Source of the DNA: Thermomicrobium sp. CFH 73360
GTDB lineage: Bacteria > Chloroflexota > Chloroflexia > Thermomicrobiales > Thermomicrobiaceae
Direction: 5' to 3'
DNA: 64,000 nt
Assembly: GCF_023806465.1 (NCBI RefSeq)
Contig: NZ_JAMSLS010000003.1
Span: 62,001 to 126,000 of the forward strand
Notes under the pieces: model-generated
The model's input: the letters and a program-made list of their open reading frames with translations, nothing else
Databases searched by the model: none
What the model was told of the DNA's origin: nothing
Program-made: the position numbers and the translations under genes
Shown: in pieces, positions 35,501 to 42,995 of the stretch
Position numbering within the stretch: position 1 is the first letter of the stretch
How the letters are laid out: every line of letters starts with the position of its first letter

Positions 35501-35533
35501 ACTCTCGGGATTCTCACACGGCCGAGAGTTTTT
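35501..35533 (+). terminator. Intrinsic terminator of the catabolic operon
   Basis: ACTCTCGG (35501-35508) pairs perfectly with CCGAGAGT (35522-35529), an 8-bp stem with a 13-base loop, followed by TTTTT ending at 35533. It is well placed 140 bases after the 2Fe-2S subunit gene. Confidence 0.75.
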
Positions 35534-35587
35534 CGCCATCCGTCGAGTGCAGGCAGCCGATTCATCCTCGATGCAAGACTGAGCATG

Positions 35588-36126
35588 ATGTCGAACGTCC
35601 AGATCTTCACCATTGGCCACTCTAATCGCTCCTTGGAGGAATTTCTGGCTCTGCTCCGCGCGTATGGGATTCGCTGTCTGGTGGACGTGCGGCGTTTCCC
35701 CACTCACGCCGGAATCCACAGTTCGATCGGGAACTCCTTGCCCAGCAGCTGCCAGAGCACGGCATGAGCTATCGGCACTGCCCCGCTCTCGGTGGTCGGC
35801 GCCGACCGCGGCCTGATTCGCCCAATACAGGCTGGGTCAAGGCCGGCTTCCGTGGCTTCGCCGATTACACGCAGACTCCTGTCTTTGCTGCTGCGCTCGA
35901 GGAACTTCTCCAGGTGGCGATACGCGAGGGGTCACTCGCTCTGCTCTGTGCCGAAGCGGTGTCGTGGCGCTGTCACCGGAGCCTTATCGCCGATGCGCTC
36001 GCTGCGCGTGGTATCTCTGGCTGGCATATCCTCTCCCCCACGCGTCTGCAGCCGCACCAGCTAACTGTCTTCTCCCGCGTTGTCGATGGCGTCGTCCAGT
36101 ATCCCGGCTACGTGCAGGCTCCATAA
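35588..36126 (+). pseudogene. DUF488-family gene interrupted by a -1 frameshift at a C-run
   Basis: The first part, from ATG 35588, reads VQIFTIGHSNRSLEEFLALL, then CLVDVRRFP, the DUF488 opening. After that the match moves to the -1 frame: HSRRNPQFDRELLAQQLPEH, then MSYRHCPALGGRRRPRPDSP, AGFRGFADY, CAEAVSWRCHRSLIADAL and a normal end at 36126. Adding one C to the CCCC at 35698-35701 restores RFPHSRRNPQF exactly as expected of the family, giving about 180 residues. The heptamer T-TTC-CCC at 35695-35701 is in phase for -1 slippage. Causes may be a sequencing or assembly indel, a real recent mutation, or slippage. DUF488 function is poorly known; nucleic-acid-related roles are suggested. Confidence 0.85.
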
Positions 36127-36873
36127 TCCGCCTATCTGCCATAACACTCGGGTGAGGACGGAGACGCTCGACACTGTTGTCGCGCTCCTGTTGAGCGGAT
36201 CGCAATCTCCGGCGCGTCAACTGGGCTGCAGTGTTCCGCTTTGACTCTATGTATCTCGGCGCTCGGTGTCCACCAGTTCGGGTTCTCAGGAAGCACGCGC
36301 AGCTCGGTAGCTGCGGTGGAGTGTAGGAGTGTCCTGTGCCGACTACGATTCCTCCATAGCTGATTCACGACGCGTGGTTCCCATCTCGGAGCAGCCGGAC
36401 GACCGCGGTCGCCCGGTATTGCCCCAGTTCGGTCCCTCGCGATCACGAGGGATTCTGGTATCGGGTGATCCCGAAACCCGTTCTCGGCGATCGCGCCCAG
36501 AGACGTTACGGCACCCAGTAGTGTACGGCAATCCCCGACGATTCCCAAACGCCTTGTTGACAAAGGCCGAGCGGTGCGCTACGCTGTCGACAACGGTTGG
36601 TTGCGAAGGTCTGTTGCACGCATGCACGATCGTCGCGTGAGATTCGACTGTTCCCCAGCTCGTGCCTGGCTCCTTGGCCAGGATGCTGGGCCGAGTGTTC
36701 CTCGAGGCCCCTGATCCCCCTGATGCGGCCGGTTCGGCCGCCTCTGACAGAAGATGCAATCTCTCTGCCCAGAGTGCGTATCTGATGCGACTCCGAGCAT
36801 GGTGGAACCGTGTCCCGTGCGGTCGGGTCGCTTCAGCGGCTGATGCAACGGTCTCGCTGAAAGGGGGATCTCC
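36127..36873. other. Intergenic region, no gene recognised
   Basis: About 750 bases between the DUF488 remnant and the permease gene. Several frames on each strand are open for 60-140 codons, but they overlap, lack start sites and have no motif. The GGGGGATC before GTG 36874 belongs to the permease. Confidence 0.5.
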
Positions 36874-38223
36874 GTGAGCAGTGCCGTTCCACGACAGCCT
36901 TTGGCGTCGGCTCAGCGCTCAAGCCTCAGCTTCGTCCTCGCACTCGGTCTCTTCGTTCTGAGTCTTGCCTTCCTGCTCGGTACCGTCGTCGATATGCGAC
37001 GGGCTTTCCTCCTTGCTCCCGAGTCCTATGACAAACTCGGCTCTCCCTCAGCCTTCTTGTACGTCACTCCGTGGCATCTTGGTGCACTCGTGCTTGCGTT
37101 CGTGCTCTGTTGGCTCGCCTATCGGGCGCTGCGGACCACCGAGTCGACGCTCAGCCTTAGCGACCTCCGTCGGGCCCGTGACGTCCTCGCGGGACTACTC
37201 ATGGGCCTCCTGGTCGTTGATCTCTTCGTCTATCGAATCGTCCAAGCGCAGCGCGTCGCGGCCGCTGGGAAGGCGGGTATTGCCAAGACCTTTGCCGTCG
37301 ATGCGCTGCCGACCTGGCTGCGTCCGTTCGGCGAGGCGGTCAACTTCCTTCTCGTCGTCTGGCATGCAACGACTTTGGGAATCTTGCTCGGCGCGTTGTT
37401 CCTTGTCTTGCTCTGCTCGAGCGAGCGGCTGAAGCGTGCCTTCAGCCTGCGTGGGTTCCAGGCCCATGTTACCGGCAGCGTCAGTGCGCTCGCCTATCCG
37501 TTCTGTTCGTGCTGCGCGGGCCCGCTCGGAGCCAGTCTCTACCGTGGTGGTGCCTCGCTCAACGCGTCTCTCGCGTTTGTGGTCGGAGCTCCTCTCCTCA
37601 ACGTGACAACATTGTTCCTCGCTTCCGCCCTGCTGCCTCCGGAATTCGCTCTGTTGCGCATTGTTGGAGGTGTCATCTTGGCCGTCTTCGGGACCTGGCT
37701 TGTCGCCTTAGCTGTTCGACGTCGACCACCCGTGATTGTTGGTGACGCGAGCATGCGTGGTCTACGCTGGCTTGAGCGTCTCACGCGGGCATTTGCGTTC
37801 GAACAGGTCGTCCAGGGGCGACGAGTCGAATCTCCGTCGGAACTCATCGCAGCATGGCTCCGTACGACCTGGGTGATTGCCCGTGTCGCGGTGCCGATGC
37901 TTTTCATCGCTGCCGCAGTGATTGGCTGGGTAGCTCCCGTGGTCACTGCGCTCGGCGGCGGTAACACCGTTGGTACCGTGATCTTTGCCACCGTGGTCGG
38001 AGTTCTCTTCATGATTCCCACTTGGACGGAACTCGCCATCGCCGCGCCACTCATCCAACAGGGTCTTACGGGCCCAGCCGCGGCGCTTCTGCTCGCCCTG
38101 CCAGCGGTCAGCTTGCCGAGTCTTCTCATCTACGGCGCTGCGCTGCGTGATTGGCGTGTCCCGGCGTTGCTCGTCCTGGTGGTGGCTGTGGTCAGCATCG
38201 GCGCAGGGCTGCTGTTCCTGTGA
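36874..38223 (+). CDS. Permease of the ArsP/DUF318 type
   Basis: A 449-residue membrane protein with about ten hydrophobic segments, starting at GTG after AAAGGGGGA. The first half contains YPFCSCCAGPLGASLYRGGA (about 209-228) followed by LNASLAFVVGAPLLN, the cysteine-containing motif of the ArsP_1 permease family. The second half repeats the fold with PTWTELAIAAPLIQQGLTGPAAALLLALPAVSLP. ArsP proteins export trivalent organoarsenicals; other members are of unknown use. The cysteine pair could bind a thiophilic metalloid. No arsR or other ars gene is adjacent. A strong hairpin follows the stop. Confidence 0.82.
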   Translation: MSSAVPRQPLASAQRSSLSFVLALGLFVLSLAFLLGTVVDMRRAFLLAPESYDKLGSPSAFLYVTPWHLGALVLAFVLCWLAYRALRTTESTLSLSDLRRARDVLAGLLMGLLVVDLFVYRIVQAQRVAAAGKAGIAKTFAVDALPTWLRPFGEAVNFLLVVWHATTLGILLGALFLVLLCSSERLKRAFSLRGFQAHVTGSVSALAYPFCSCCAGPLGASLYRGGASLNASLAFVVGAPLLNVTTLFLASALLPPEFALLRIVGGVILAVFGTWLVALAVRRRPPVIVGDASMRGLRWLERLTRAFAFEQVVQGRRVESPSELIAAWLRTTWVIARVAVPMLFIAAAVIGWVAPVVTALGGGNTVGTVIFATVVGVLFMIPTWTELAIAAPLIQQGLTGPAAALLLALPAVSLPSLLIYGAALRDWRVPALLVLVVAVVSIGAGLLFL

Positions 38224-38263
38224 CCGCCTGAGTGTGTCGCGCATTCGTGTCCGGGTTTTTCAC

Positions 38264-38308
38264 CACCCCGTGCCCTCGCGCGTGCGGGGCACGGGGTGAG
38301 ACCTTTTG
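38264..38308 (+). terminator. Strong intrinsic terminator after the ArsP-like permease
   Basis: CACCCCGTGCCC (38264-38275) pairs perfectly over 12 bp with GGGCACGGGGTG (38287-38298), with an 11-base loop, followed within 5 bases by a short TTTT. It sits 40 bases after the permease stop. Confidence 0.75.
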
Positions 38309-38617
38309 GCTGCGCAACGCTTTCAGGTGTGTTGCCTTGTCAAAAGCCGCTTGCCGAAAAGCCGGAGAGAGCGCTGGTCTTCTCGTCTGTTCTTCCTCAC
38401 GTGGCTCCTTCTGACGGGAGGGTCAATCAGTACTGCGCTGCCGCACGCAATGAGGCGCCTGGGAACAGCGCATGACCAAAAAGCTTGGCGTGTTTTCTTT
38501 CTCCAGTTTTGTCCTCGCCGTCCCTGGCCTGTGGGCGAAGAGATTCCAGGCTGGGGCCCACACAACTCTCTCGTGGACGTTCCTCCGTTCCGATCACCGG
38601 CATCGAGCGTGCGGTGT
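38309..38617. other. Intergenic region between convergent genes, no gene recognised
   Basis: Roughly 310 bases between the permease terminator and the 3' end of the Mrr_N pseudogene. I see no gene. Confidence 0.5.
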
Positions 38618-39196
38618 TCAGGGTGCAGATTCGGCGCGAGATAGCTCGTTCACTGCTGCCCATCCCATCTCGGTGAGCTTCCAGATCCCTCGCGGTGAAC
38701 TCGATTCCAGTAAGCCCTCTTGGACCATCATCTTCCGGCACCATTGTGCCGTATTCTTCCATCTGATACTTCCATTGGATCGCAATGGGCTGCGATCGTA
38801 GTCATTCAACACTGCTCCCATCTTTTGCTCAACAAGCTGTAGGACGTGCTCAGTCCTGCCTGCCCCGCCAAGCTGTGCGAGCGCTTCCAGGATTGGCCGC
38901 CTAAAGGCTTCTTCCGGTGTCCGAAGACCACGCGGAAGCCGCTTCCCCGTGGCTGGTCGTGGTCTGCGCCTCGGCGTGGGGAGGGACTAGGTGAAGAGCT
39001 CAGACCATTAAAACTGCATCTCTTTGACGCGTGCTCGAAAGGCCTCGCATTGACGGGCGACCTCGATTGCCCGTTGTGCCTCGTCCAACTGTCCTTGCTC
39101 CAGGCAGAGTGCTCCTTGCCGACGAACGGCCTCAACGACAGCAGTGATCTCTTGAAGAAGCAACTCGAAGGCAACCTGTACATCATTCTGCGTCAT
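38618..39196 (-). pseudogene. Mrr_N winged-helix protein gene with two in-frame stop codons
   Basis: One continuous reading frame of 193 codons runs from ATG 39196 to the stop at 38618. Residues 1-62 (MTQNDVQVAFELLLQEITAV and on) are a helical coiled region common in front of Mrr_N domains. TAA then occurs at 39010-39008 and TAG at 38989-38987. Past these, with no shift, the frame gives TPEEAFRRPILEALAQLGG, then RWKNTAQWCRKMMVQEGLL and SSPRGIWKLTEMG, the Mrr N-terminal winged helix. No usable start codon lies between the second stop and the domain. Both stops are one C-to-T change from Gln codons. The frame is otherwise intact, so inactivation looks recent. A separate 62-residue peptide may still be made. 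Confidence 0.82.
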
Positions 39197-39560
39197 AAGG
39201 AAACCTCTCCGAAGACCCCTCTCGTCTCGGCTATCAAGAAATTGTATTTGCTCATGGACCCTAGCCTATCCTGGTCATAACTGTGTGGGGACGAGCAGAT
39301 TCATCACCACCTCGGCTGTGGACTCTAGCGTTTATCTGATGAAAACCCAGAGAAGACCATTCTCACTCACCTCCACTGGTGGTTGGCCGGCTATTGTTCT
39401 GGTGTGGAGAGGCACTGTGCTGCCCGACGCCTGAGCACAGCAACGTGGGTAACTTCCGAGTTTCCGAGTGGAGAGATCCGTTCTTTGGGAGCGGATGATG
39501 GACTGACTCAAGTGTGGAGCACATTTGAGAAGCAAGTGCGCTGGTCACAAGCGATACGTC
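39197..39560. other. Intergenic region, no gene recognised
   Basis: 364 bases between the end of the formate dehydrogenase operon and the Mrr_N pseudogene, both on the minus strand. It should contain the pseudogene's promoter. No gene or clear hairpin seen. Confidence 0.5.
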
Positions 39561-39917
39561 CTATGCCCGTGGCTTGTCTGCGCTCGGTGCGCCGAGTGCC
39601 AACCATGCACGGAAGTCTGGGTCGTGCTGCGCCAATTGATATTCCATCAACACTTCTTGGCACATTGCCCGCAATCCCCCGCTCCCCGGGGTTTCCAGCA
39701 CCAGCTGCAGCAGCCATCCCTCAAACGCCTCTGGCTCCGGGTCGGCTGCAATCGCTTGCTCCAGCACCCAGCGCTTGAGCTCCTGCCCAAGCGTGTCTGG
39801 TGTCTGGTCGCGCTTGCGTCGCTTCCGTCGACCTTCGCTCGCTTCCATGGCGGCAAGCAGTGCACGACAGAAGACTGAAGGTCGGGTCAGTTGTGCTGGA
39901 TCGATCACCGGCGGCAT
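39561..39917 (-). CDS. Small uncharacterised protein at the end of the formate dehydrogenase operon
   Basis: A 118-residue protein starting at ATG 39917 with AAAGGACGAGG just upstream. It is soluble and helical, with a basic patch GRRKRRKRDQ (about 30-39) and a C-terminal half rich in Glu, Leu and Trp. Steady high-GC codon bias and a good ribosome-binding site support it as real. I recognise no family. It follows fdhE after 170 bases on the same strand, so it may be part of the operon. A basic linker plus helices could mean a small adaptor, but that is speculation. Confidence 0.6.
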   Translation of the reverse strand: MPPVIDPAQLTRPSVFCRALLAAMEASEGRRKRRKRDQTPDTLGQELKRWVLEQAIAADPEPEAFEGWLLQLVLETPGSGGLRAMCQEVLMEYQLAQHDPDFRAWLALGAPSADKPRA

Positions 39918-40087
39918 GGCCTCGTCCTTTCGACCGAGATGGCCCCTTGCCCCTCCCAAGACGGCTTGTCAAGCAAATTCGAATCGGGCAACTTACTCCC
40001 TGTTGCTGCGCCGGCCGCGTATCGCATGTCTGCCGCAACGTGACATTGCTGGGAACGGGTGCAATCGGCACTGCCCGCACCAGACAG

Positions 40088-40960
40088 TTAGGCAAGCAGT
40101 TCCTGTGCGACTACCTGGACCTCCAGCGGGTATCCTAGTCCCTCCGGCCGCTGATATCCCCGATCCTGAGCCAGTAAGTCGAACTCGACCGTTGTCAGAT
40201 CCTGGAGGAGTATTTCACCATGGCTCCACGGTCCAAGCGTCGCGAATGTTTTCACGTAGCCGCGACACTGTTCACACACCTCGACGCGCTGGGAGTCCTG
40301 TTTCCCCTCCTCAGCGAAGTAGCGGAGGCTACGGTGGTCGCTGTTTCCACAAAACGGGCACTGCTGGTGCGGGTAACGCCACCCAGTACCGCACCGACCA
40401 CAACGCAACCAACGCTCTCGCTCGAGTCCTCGAAACTCTGCCAGAGTGGGCCAAGCAGCACAATGGGGACAATAGCCCACTCGCCAACGTAGTAGCTCGC
40501 CCAAGGACATGACACGACTGGCTGACGCCAGGACAGGGATACTGAGGACGTTCCCAAGTACAGTAATGAGTTGCACGGCAATCTGCGTTGAGCTCGCCAG
40601 TTGTTCAAAAGCCACCGCATTGCCTTGGACACCTGCTTGGACGAGTTCGAGTGCAGAAAGTCGTCTCTGCGCCACAGCTTCCACTAGTGCTTGACTCTCT
40701 GGTAAGCCGTGCTCGGCGAGAAGTTCACTGGCCTCTTGAAAGAGTCGTTCCATCATGCCCAGATCAATCGCAAGTGTCTGCTGGTGGAGAAGCGGGACAC
40801 TCAAGTGCGGCTCCGGTAGACGCTGTGTCGTGGGCACAGTCACGAGCGATCCCTCCGTGGTGTCAGTCAGCCGTAGCACGAGCACATAGAGCCGTGCCAG
40901 CGGGGCCAGGACCGCATCGTGCTGAGCGAGAGCTTCGAGCCGTGCAACAATTGCGGTCAT
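40088..40960 (-). CDS. fdhE: Formate dehydrogenase accessory protein FdhE
   Basis: A 290-residue rubredoxin-like protein. The C-terminal half holds four CxxC knuckles: YCPHCAAWP (about 160), LRCGRCGTGW (about 183), CPFCGNSDH (about 198) and VCEQCRGYVKTF (about 223-234), as in FdhE, which binds the Tat-exported catalytic subunit and is needed for active respiratory formate dehydrogenase. The N-terminal half is helical. The ATG overlaps the stop of the small lipoprotein gene by four bases. Its presence supports a Tat-exported enzyme. Confidence 0.9.
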   Translation of the reverse strand: MTAIVARLEALAQHDAVLAPLARLYVLVLRLTDTTEGSLVTVPTTQRLPEPHLSVPLLHQQTLAIDLGMMERLFQEASELLAEHGLPESQALVEAVAQRRLSALELVQAGVQGNAVAFEQLASSTQIAVQLITVLGNVLSIPVLASASRVMSLGELLRWRVGYCPHCAAWPTLAEFRGLERERWLRCGRCGTGWRYPHQQCPFCGNSDHRSLRYFAEEGKQDSQRVEVCEQCRGYVKTFATLGPWSHGEILLQDLTTVEFDLLAQDRGYQRPEGLGYPLEVQVVAQELLA

Positions 40961-41208
40961 TCGACGGTCATCCCAGCCAGTTGGCTCGCCTCTCCTTCTT
41001 TCGGGGTGTTGTAGTAGATGATCCTGGGGCCGCCAGGATGGAGTTGCACCTCCTGGGCGCGATTCCCGATATCGCCGCCGGAGCCACCACCACGTGACCG
41101 GGATGCTTCCGGGCTACAGGCTAAAAGCAGGGCTGTAAGAAGGATAACCATGACCCAGCGCAGCCCTTGCTGGATGCGGCGTGACGTGCTGAAGCTCTTT
41201 CTTACCAC
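40957..41208 (-). CDS. Small lipoprotein encoded inside the formate dehydrogenase operon
   Basis: An 83-residue protein. After a basic start (MVRKSFSTSRRIQQG) comes a hydrophobic stretch ending in the lipobox LLLAC, so Cys31 would be lipidated. The mature part has a Gly-rich linker (SRGGGSGGDIG) and then RAQEVQLHPGGPRIIYYNTP. It starts one base after the nrfD-like stop region and overlaps fdhE by four bases, so it is translated with them. I know no named subunit of this kind in formate dehydrogenases; it may tether or stabilise the complex outside the membrane. Confidence 0.72.
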   Translation of the reverse strand: MVRKSFSTSRRIQQGLRWVMVILLTALLLACSPEASRSRGGGSGGDIGNRAQEVQLHPGGPRIIYYNTPKEGEASQLAGMTVE

Positions 41209-41209
41209 C

Positions 41210-42100
41210 TTACGCTGCCTCCGAGGAGAGAATCACGGCAACACGCAGGAAGAAGGCACCAGCCAACACAAGTACTGCCAGGCTTGGGACGGCATAGCGC
41301 CCAAGCAGTTGGGGGCGCCAGGTCAAGATCAAAGGCAGCAGAACACCGAACACAAGCGTCAGTGCCAAGATCACACCGTACACGTTGCCCAGCACGAGAC
41401 GTAAGACGCTGCCTTGCAGTGTGAAGAGAAGCCCCAGAGCCACCACGAGCGTGACCCCCAGGGCGCCAAAGAGCAGCTGCCCAAGCCATGTTGAAGTCGC
41501 TGGGGCTCGACGACGAGTAATCAGCAGTAAGAGTGCACACGCTGCGGCCATCCCTGAGGCGAAGAAGAGCGCTCCCAACCACACCGTATCGCCCCACAGC
41601 GGACGGTTCGTCGCATTGAGCAACACGCCCTTGTATCCGGCGTAGAACGTTCCGGCTAGACCAGCCACGAAGGCCAGGATGGTTCCGATCGGTTCCCGAC
41701 CGAGGAACGCCAGCCCGCGAGGCAGCCGCCCAGCCTCAGCCAGGCTGCCCACGAGGATCAGGAACGAAGTCCCGCCGAAGACGAAGAGGGCCCATGCCCC
41801 CAGTGCCATCACCGACCACCACTTGAGGAACGTCGGGAGCAAAGTCTCAGAGAAGAGCAACATATGCCAGAACCGGTCTGGCCGCTTGAGATCAGCGATT
41901 AAGAGCAGACCGCTCAACACACTGCCGACCATGGCGATGCCGAAGCCCCAACGCGCCACGAGGCGGTCATCGCGGTTCCGACTGAACAACCAGAGGAGTG
42001 CCGCAATGCCGGCTGATGTCCCAGCTAGCCCGGCGACGAAGAACTCGACAACGGCAAACCAGCCCCAGTGTGGAGAGACTGTATAGAACGTGTCCGGCAT
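41210..42100 (-). CDS. nrfD: NrfD/polysulfide-reductase-type membrane subunit of formate dehydrogenase
   Basis: A 296-residue protein with about eight to nine membrane segments. It begins FYTVSPHWGWFAVVEFFVAGLAG with the typical GGxxAG-like pattern slightly changed, followed by ADLKRPDRFWHMLLF (about 68-82), a conserved NrfD loop. This family takes electrons from the four-cluster ferredoxin subunit to the quinone pool without haem. It replaces the cytochrome b subunit FdnI of enterobacterial enzymes. The gene lies 12 bases after the ferredoxin-subunit stop. Confidence 0.88.
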   Translation of the reverse strand: MPDTFYTVSPHWGWFAVVEFFVAGLAGTSAGIAALLWLFSRNRDDRLVARWGFGIAMVGSVLSGLLLIADLKRPDRFWHMLLFSETLLPTFLKWWSVMALGAWALFVFGGTSFLILVGSLAEAGRLPRGLAFLGREPIGTILAFVAGLAGTFYAGYKGVLLNATNRPLWGDTVWLGALFFASGMAAACALLLLITRRRAPATSTWLGQLLFGALGVTLVVALGLLFTLQGSVLRLVLGNVYGVILALTLVFGVLLPLILTWRPQLLGRYAVPSLAVLVLAGAFFLRVAVILSSEAA

Positions 42101-42112
42101 GTCCCGCCCCCT

Positions 42113-42928
42113 TCACTCCCCGTCGTTCCCCTGCTTTGCCGCAGCAGCCAGCTGATCCATCCGCTGCTTTCGCAGCCCGACGAGTCCCAGGAGACCGAGT
42201 ACCACAGCGGTCGCAGTCGAGACGGCCGCGGCCGCGGGTACGCGGGTCGAGGGGAGCTGCGGGTTCGACGGCAGGCCATACTTCTCCGGTTCGTCGAGCA
42301 GCAGGTAGAACGAATTCAACCCGCCGAGGATCGACTCGTCGTGGCCATAGAGCCGAGCCTGCGTCACACCCTGAGCATGCAGCTGTTCGAGCCGCTGTTG
42401 TGCCCGCTGGCGAAGCTCCGAGATCGGCCCGAATTGGATCGATTGGGTCGGACAAGCCTGGGCACAAGCCGGTACCATCCCGGCCTGCAGCCGGTCGTAG
42501 CAGAGCGTGCACTTCATTGCGGTATTCGTCTCAGGGTTGATCTCGATGACGCCGAATGGGCAGGCCGAGATGCACGCCCGGCACCCGTTGCAGACGTCCT
42601 GTTGGATCACCACGGTGTCGAACTCGGTCCGGATGATGGCTCCTGTCGGGCAGGCCTCAAGGCAGGCGGCACGGACACAGTGCTTGCAGACGTCGCTCAT
42701 CATGAGCCAGCGGCCAGTCGAGCGATCCGGCGTGAAGTCCTCAATGAACTTGACGTGTCGCCACTGGATGCCGCTGAGCGACACAGTGTTATCGTAGGAC
42801 ATGCCACTGAGCTGCACCTTGCCGCCGTTCCGTGCCGGGAGCTGGTTCCATGCCTTGCAGGCGACCTCGCAGGCTTTGCAACCAATACACACCGAGGTGT
42901 CAGTGAAGAAGCCCATCGGTTCCGCCAT
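42113..42928 (-). CDS. fdoH: Formate dehydrogenase iron-sulfur (four 4Fe-4S) subunit
   Basis: A 271-residue protein with four ferredoxin-type cysteine groups: CIGCKACEVACKAWN (about 15-29), CKHCVRAACLEACPTG (about 81-96), CNGCRACISACPFG (about 113-126) and CTLCYDRLQAGMVPACAQACP. The C-terminus has one hydrophobic helix (STATAVVLGLLGLVGL) that anchors it to the membrane, as in FdnH. It links the molybdenum subunit to the NrfD-type subunit. The gene lies 67 bases downstream of the catalytic subunit gene. Confidence 0.92.
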   Translation of the reverse strand: MAEPMGFFTDTSVCIGCKACEVACKAWNQLPARNGGKVQLSGMSYDNTVSLSGIQWRHVKFIEDFTPDRSTGRWLMMSDVCKHCVRAACLEACPTGAIIRTEFDTVVIQQDVCNGCRACISACPFGVIEINPETNTAMKCTLCYDRLQAGMVPACAQACPTQSIQFGPISELRQRAQQRLEQLHAQGVTQARLYGHDESILGGLNSFYLLLDEPEKYGLPSNPQLPSTRVPAAAAVSTATAVVLGLLGLVGLRKQRMDQLAAAAKQGNDGE

Positions 42929-42995
42929 GGCTCATCTCCCCCAGAGATCCCCAGGGCGACCAGCCGTGGCCGCCCTGGGTCTCCTCCAGTCCCCA

